In this document: one piece after another, positions 5,493 through 7,140 of the stretch
Numbering within the stretch: the first letter of the stretch is position 1
Layout: every line of letters starts with the position of its first letter
Source: CAZJNX01 sp964547415
GTDB taxonomy: Bacteria; Pseudomonadota; Alphaproteobacteria; Rhizobiales; Amorphaceae
Length of the DNA stretch: 7,140 nt
Reading direction: 5' to 3'
Assembly: GCA_964547415.1 (NCBI GenBank)
Contig: CAZJNX010000226.1
Coordinates: 1 to 7,140 of the forward strand
Notes under the pieces: model-generated
Databases searched by the model: none
Told to the model about the DNA's origin: nothing
What the model saw: only the letters and a program-made list of their open reading frames with translations
Made by a program: the position numbers and the translations under genes

Positions 5493-6596
5493 TCACCCGT
5501 ACTGGTCCTCCTTGTCCCGCTCCATGCGGGCGGCGAGGGGGGAGTGTCCGTAGACCTCCCGAAAACACTTGGAGAAGTGGGAGGCGGAGACGAAGCCGCA
5601 GGCGACGGCCACGTCCACGATCGGCATGGTGGACTGCATCAGGAGGTGGCGCGCCCGGTCGAGGCGGATCTCGAGGTAGTAGCGGGCGGGCGACATGCCG
5701 ACGCCCTGGCGGAAGAGCCGCTCCACCTGCCGGCGCGACAGGCCCACGTAGCGCGAGATCTCGACGAGGGACAGCGGCTCCTCCACGTTCGCTTCCATCA
5801 GCTCGATGATGGTGAGGAGCTTCGGGTTGCCCACCGAAAGCCGCGCGCGCAGGGGCAGGCGCTGGCGGTCCGAGGCGGGCCGAACCCGGTCCGCCAGGCA
5901 CTGCTCGCACAGGCGCATGACGAGCGTCTCGTCGTGGTCCGCCTCGATGAGGCCGAGCATCAGGTCGAGGGAGGCGGTCCCGCCCGGGCAGGTGTAGATG
6001 TTGCCCGAAATCTCGTAGATGTCGGCGTAGACCTGGGCGTCGGGAAAGCGTTCGGAGAAGGCGGGCAGCATCTCCCAGTGGATCGAGCAGCGCCGCCCGT
6101 CGAGGAGGCCCGCCTCCGCGAGCACCCACGAGCCGGTGCAAACGCCCCCGATGCCGATGCCCTTGGCATGGAGCTGGCGCAGCCAGGGGTGGACGGGGCG
6201 GGTGTCCACCTTCTCGATCCCGAGGCCCGCGCACACGAAGACGAAGTCCGGCGGCTCGGCCGCGCACCGCTTCCTCTCGTCGGCGAGCGCGCTCTCGGTC
6301 ATGATGACCATGCCGTTGCTCGCCTTCTCGCTCGCCCCGTCGACGGAGGCGACGCGCCAGCGATAGTACGGCCGCCCGAGGATGCGGTTGGCGAGGCGCA
6401 GCGGCTCCACCGCGTTCGCGAAGGCGATCATGGAGAAGTTGTGGGCGAGGTAGAAGACGATCGAGCGACCCCGCCGCTCCCCGCCGTCCGCAAGGGTGAT
6501 GGGTTTTTGCACCGCCGTCACAGCCACGAGCGCCCGCCGCACCGCGCGCGGGATCGGTTCCGATTCCCTCCTAGATCGGCGGAACCGGCTTGCCAT
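5493..6596 (-). CDS. GlxA/GbdR-like AraC-family transcriptional regulator
   Basis: DNA-binding regulator with an N-terminal DJ-1/PfpI-like (class I glutamine amidotransferase-like) ligand domain, about residues 45-235, and a C-terminal AraC helix-turn-helix pair, about 258-357. Visible features are NFSMIAFANAVEPLRLAN (53-70), VCAGLG (121-126), the elbow GGVCTGSWVLAEAGLLDG (150-167, Cys153) and RCSIHWE (169-175). The AraC part has SLVEISRYVGLSRRQVERLF (276-295) and VACGFVSASHFSKCFREVYG (331-350). The N-terminal signature resembles GbdR, the glycine-betaine/dimethylglycine-responsive activator; that assignment is inferred. The start is uncertain. ATG 6596 gives 367 residues but has no good ribosome binding site and sits in the loop of a palindrome. 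In-frame GTGs at 6542, 6527, 6521 or 6512 are alternatives, since conserved sequence begins only near residue 45. It is divergent from formate-tetrahydrofolate ligase and convergent with the ChrR-like gene. Confidence 0.92.
   Translation of the reverse strand: MASRFRRSRRESEPIPRAVRRALVAVTAVQKPITLADGGERRGRSIVFYLAHNFSMIAFANAVEPLRLANRILGRPYYRWRVASVDGASEKASNGMVIMTESALADERKRCAAEPPDFVFVCAGLGIEKVDTRPVHPWLRQLHAKGIGIGGVCTGSWVLAEAGLLDGRRCSIHWEMLPAFSERFPDAQVYADIYEISGNIYTCPGGTASLDLMLGLIEADHDETLVMRLCEQCLADRVRPASDRQRLPLRARLSVGNPKLLTIIELMEANVEEPLSLVEISRYVGLSRRQVERLFRQGVGMSPARYYLEIRLDRARHLLMQSTMPIVDVAVACGFVSASHFSKCFREVYGHSPLAARMERDKEDQYG
6550..6572 (-). promoter_or_regulatory. AGGAGG next to a small hairpin near the regulator start
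   Basis: On the minus strand a perfect AGGAGG (6572-6567) is followed by a potential hairpin: GGG, a bulged A and ATCG pair with CGATCCC around a GAAC loop (6568-6550). The core reads ATCGG-TT-CCGAT (6553-6564) on the plus strand. The stem uses two G of AGGAGG, so folding would partly hide the ribosome binding site. The next in-frame start, GTG 6542, is 24 bases beyond AGGAGG, too far unless the hairpin shortens the distance. Confidence 0.35.
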
Positions 6597-6602
6597 GCAA
6601 GC
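6588..6602. repeat. Palindrome GCTTGC-CAT-GCAAGC in the divergent region
   Basis: Perfect 6-bp arms (6588-6593 and 6597-6602) around CAT. The spacer is the reverse complement of the regulator's possible ATG (6596-6594). TTGC-N3-GCAA is the kind of compact dyad bound by dimeric repressors, so this may be an operator between the divergent regulator and fhs genes. Confidence 0.45.
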
Positions 6603-6629
6603 GCCCCGCAAAGAGTTTTCCATGTCCTC

Positions 6630-6693
6630 GCGGCCCGCGTGGGGCCGCTTCCGGCCAGCTTCAACTTCGCCCGCCCGGCGCGCCGGCCGGAAG
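6630..6693 (+). other. Two adjacent inverted repeats upstream of fhs (possible structured leader)
   Basis: GCGGCCC (6630-6636) pairs with GGGCCGC (6642-6648) around a 5-base loop. It is followed at once by CTTCCGGCC (6648-6656), which pairs with GGCCGGAAG (6685-6693) across 28 bases. That interval also contains the 12-bp palindrome CCGGCGCGCCGG (6675-6686). An A/T-rich stretch and the fhs ribosome binding site follow. This could be a folded mRNA leader or protein-binding DNA. No known riboswitch consensus is recognised. Confidence 0.4.
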
Positions 6694-6722
6694 GCAAATA
6701 ATCCTGAAGAACGAGGAAAGTC

Positions 6723-7140
6723 ATGACAGACGGAACGAGGGACGAGGCAAAGTCCGGCACCGCCCAGCCGAGCGACCTCGAGATCGCCCGCGCCGCCCGC
6801 AAGCTCCCCATCGGCGACATCGCCGAAAAGCTGGCCATTCCGGCGGACGCGGTGCTGCCCTTCGGCCGCGACAAGGCCAAGATCGACCTCGAACGCCTCG
6901 GCAGCAAGGACCGCGGGCAGGGTCGTCTCGTGCTGGTGACGGCGATCAACCCGACGCCCGCGGGCGAGGGCAAGACGACCACCACCGTCGGCCTCGGCGA
7001 CGGGCTGAACCGCATCGGCAAGCGTGCCGCCATCTGCCTGCGCGAGCCCTCCCTCGGCCCCTGCTTCGGGGTGAAGGGCGGGGCGGCGGGCGGCGGCTAC
7101 GCCCAGGTCGTGCCCATGGAGGACATCAACCTCCACTTCA
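6723..7140 (+). CDS. fhs: Formate-tetrahydrofolate ligase (partial, C-terminus beyond right edge)
   Basis: Cytoplasmic enzyme that joins formate to tetrahydrofolate with ATP to give 10-formyltetrahydrofolate, feeding one-carbon units to purines, serine and methionine. It starts at ATG 6723 with GAGGA (6713-6717) five bases upstream; 139 codons are visible of a family usually about 555 residues long. Family features in order: DLEIARAARKLPIGDIAEKL (18-37), the nucleotide-binding loop NPTPAGEGKTTTTVGL (76-91, Lys84), ALREPSLGP-like CLREPSLGPCFGVKGGAAGGGYAQV (within 105-129) and PMEDINLHF (131-139). It is divergent from the GbdR-like regulator. Together with the formaldehyde dehydrogenase at the left edge it suggests active formaldehyde/formate handling. 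Identity is very secure. Confidence 0.97.
   Translation, partial: MTDGTRDEAKSGTAQPSDLEIARAARKLPIGDIAEKLAIPADAVLPFGRDKAKIDLERLGSKDRGQGRLVLVTAINPTPAGEGKTTTTVGLGDGLNRIGKRAAICLREPSLGPCFGVKGGAAGGGYAQVVPMEDINLHF

Noticed and set aside
4555..6267. 570-codon open frame on the minus strand
   Set aside because: Out of frame with the regulator and antisense to the ChrR-like gene, with low-complexity composition and no recognisable domain.
4806..6701. Very long open frame on the plus strand (631 codons) covering the ChrR-like gene and the antisense of the regulator
   Set aside because: Composition is Arg/Gly/Pro/His-rich, no family features, and it overlaps two well-supported genes; long spurious frames are expected at this GC content.
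6691..6706. A/T-rich GCAAATAATCC as a -10 element for fhs
   Set aside because: No acceptable -35 hexamer lies 16-18 bases upstream, and the start would leave almost no leader before the ribosome binding site.
6603..6722. Known tetrahydrofolate riboswitch upstream of fhs
   Set aside because: Hairpins are present but I could not match any conserved core of a THF riboswitch class; left as an untyped structure.
1..7140. tRNA, rRNA, CRISPR array, insertion sequence or prophage
   Set aside because: No cloverleaf-like sequence, repeat-spacer array, transposase or terminal inverted repeats with target duplication were seen on either strand.

Overview
The window is very GC-rich (about 70% or more by eye, with GC-ending codons throughout). 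Its gene families fit an alphaproteobacterium, most likely of the order Hyphomicrobiales (Rhizobiales). That placement rests on recalled family resemblance and composition, not on a search. All genes look chromosomal and housekeeping-like. I see no transposase, phage gene, CRISPR array, tRNA or rRNA.

Layout from left to right. (1) The N-terminal 197 codons of a glutathione-dependent formaldehyde dehydrogenase (class III alcohol dehydrogenase) run leftwards off the edge (593 to 1), with a strong ribosome binding site and a candidate promoter carrying a 13-bp palindrome. (2) About 414 bp of extremely GC-rich DNA (594-1007) has no convincing gene but has strong hairpins. (3) A leftward cluster that looks like one operon holds cysteine synthase A (4343-3279), an AlaX-type alanyl-tRNA editing hydrolase starting 1 base after the cysK stop (3277-2564), 3-mercaptopyruvate sulfurtransferase (2493-1645) and an unrecognised, possibly CYTH-like protein (1628-1008). 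cysK contains a 10-N assembly gap whose flanks can be joined by a 2-base overlap. (4) A rightward orphan ChrR-family anti-sigma/cupin gene (4615-5313) has lost most of the zinc ligands of its anti-sigma domain, and an ECF/RpoE-like promoter sequence lies just upstream. (5) A convergent gap of 179 bp carries nested alternative hairpins and an 11-bp direct repeat. (6) A leftward GlxA/GbdR-like AraC-family regulator (6596-5493) is divergent from (7) the first 139 codons of formate-tetrahydrofolate ligase (6723 to the right edge). The gap between these two is rich in inverted repeats.

How the genes may work together (inference). The two flanks share a one-carbon theme: formaldehyde oxidation through glutathione on the left, and formate loading onto tetrahydrofolate on the right. 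The right-hand enzyme sits next to a regulator resembling those that control choline/glycine-betaine breakdown, a pathway that releases formaldehyde. The middle operon is about cysteine: synthesis from O-acetylserine and sulfide, sulfur transfer from 3-mercaptopyruvate, and clearing of mischarged tRNA(Ala). The ChrR-like gene suggests an oxidative or singlet-oxygen stress link.
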